This document shows positions 6,188-6,406 of a stretch of DNA of 6,406 bases, in pieces. Each line of letters opens with the position of its first letter. The stretch's first letter is position 1. Source of the DNA: an uncultured Actinomycetes bacterium (lineage in GTDB: Bacteria; Actinomycetota; Thermoleophilia; Solirubrobacterales; Solirubrobacteraceae); NCBI GenBank assembly GCA_937888775.1, contig CALAQT010000302.1, positions 1 to 6,406 on the forward strand, written 5' to 3'. A program made the position numbers and the translations under genes. The notes under the pieces are model-generated. The model searched no databases. It had not been told where the DNA came from and worked only from the letters and a program-made list of their open reading frames with translations.

Positions 6188-6262
6188 TTCCGTTGGCAGC
6201 CCGACTCACTCCGGCGGAGTCCCGTGGCTTTGCGAACCCGCCTCACGACGGGGGTGCCCTTG
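6188..6262 (-). promoter_or_regulatory. Cyclic-di-GMP-I (GEMM-I) riboswitch aptamer
   Basis: Read on the minus strand, this leader segment matches the GEMM-I consensus in order. A 5' AAGGGCA box (6261-6255) contains the conserved ligand-contacting G (equivalent to G20 of the Vc2 aptamer), which favours c-di-GMP over cGAMP-type variants. A stem CCCGUC/GGCGGG (6252-6247 with 6242-6237) is capped by a GUGA tetraloop of the GNRA type used for docking. The highly conserved core CGCAAAGCCACGGG (6234-6221) follows. A second hairpin, tipped ACUCC-GCC-GGAGU (6220-6208), is closed by GUCGGGCUGCC (6205-6195). The terminal P1 helix looks weak. It lies about 90 nt before the start codon of the WxL-like gene, in the right orientation to control the operon. 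I see no clear intrinsic terminator in the leader, so translational control seems more likely. Confidence 0.85.
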
Positions 6263-6279
6263 TTATTAAGGTTTTGCTC

Positions 6280-6307
6280 GGTTTAACCACGAGATCGGCA
6301 TCGTCAG
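6280..6307 (-). promoter_or_regulatory. Candidate promoter for the riboswitch-operon transcript
   Basis: On the minus strand, CTGACG (6307-6302) and TAAACC (6285-6280) are separated by 16 bp and lie just upstream of the aptamer. The match to a housekeeping -35/-10 pair is weak. The location is right, because the transcript must begin a little before 6262, but the exact elements are a guess. Confidence 0.25.
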
Positions 6308-6406
6308 GTGATACCTACCTCGATCTTGCAGTTGGCGCGAAGTCTCGGCGCTTGCAGTAAGCGTCTGTCCTGCTGTGAATGGGCGTTCGGATGGGCGGTG
6401 GCGAGC

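Overview
The window is GC-rich and reads like a chromosomal segment of a high-GC Gram-positive soil bacterium. The closest feel is an actinobacterial lineage of the Solirubrobacterales/Thermoleophilia type, but that placement is inferred from protein style and base composition, not from a marker gene. It holds one intact, coherent system on the minus strand (about 6.31 to 3.03 kb) and a decayed accessory region on the plus-strand side (about 0.36 to 3.0 kb).

Minus-strand operon. Transcription runs from right to left. It starts with a 5' leader that carries a recognisable cyclic-di-GMP-I (GEMM-I) riboswitch aptamer at about 6262-6188. Three genes follow in the same orientation. The first (6097-5510) encodes a secreted WxL-like domain protein. 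The second (5485-4454), 24 bp downstream, encodes a DUF916/WxLIP-type protein with a signal peptide and a C-terminal membrane anchor. The third (4182-3028) encodes a secreted protein in which an ice-binding-like DUF3494 beta-solenoid domain is fused to a C-terminal copy of the same WxL-like domain. Between genes two and three lies a shrunken, internally deleted second copy of the DUF916 coding sequence (about 4371-4207), so this part of the operon was once larger. In Firmicutes, WxL proteins and DUF916 proteins form surface complexes non-covalently bound to peptidoglycan. By inference this operon builds a comparable surface or adhesion complex that displays a DUF3494 domain, with its production switched by the second messenger c-di-GMP.

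Plus-strand region. A large secreted-type, Ig-like/basic-linker protein gene is present only as a frameshifted remnant (about 359-1807). It has lost its N-terminal part, and its reading frame moves between about 1141 and 1170. Fifteen bases after its stop sits a 271-bp MITE-like element (1822-2092) with perfect 26-bp terminal inverted repeats, a 5-bp target duplication (CAGGT) and internal repeats 32 bp apart. It abuts, head to head, a second related transposon end (2097-2174). The end structure resembles IS21-family ends, but no transposase is present.

The first 358 bases and the stretch from 2175 to 3027 hold no gene I can support.
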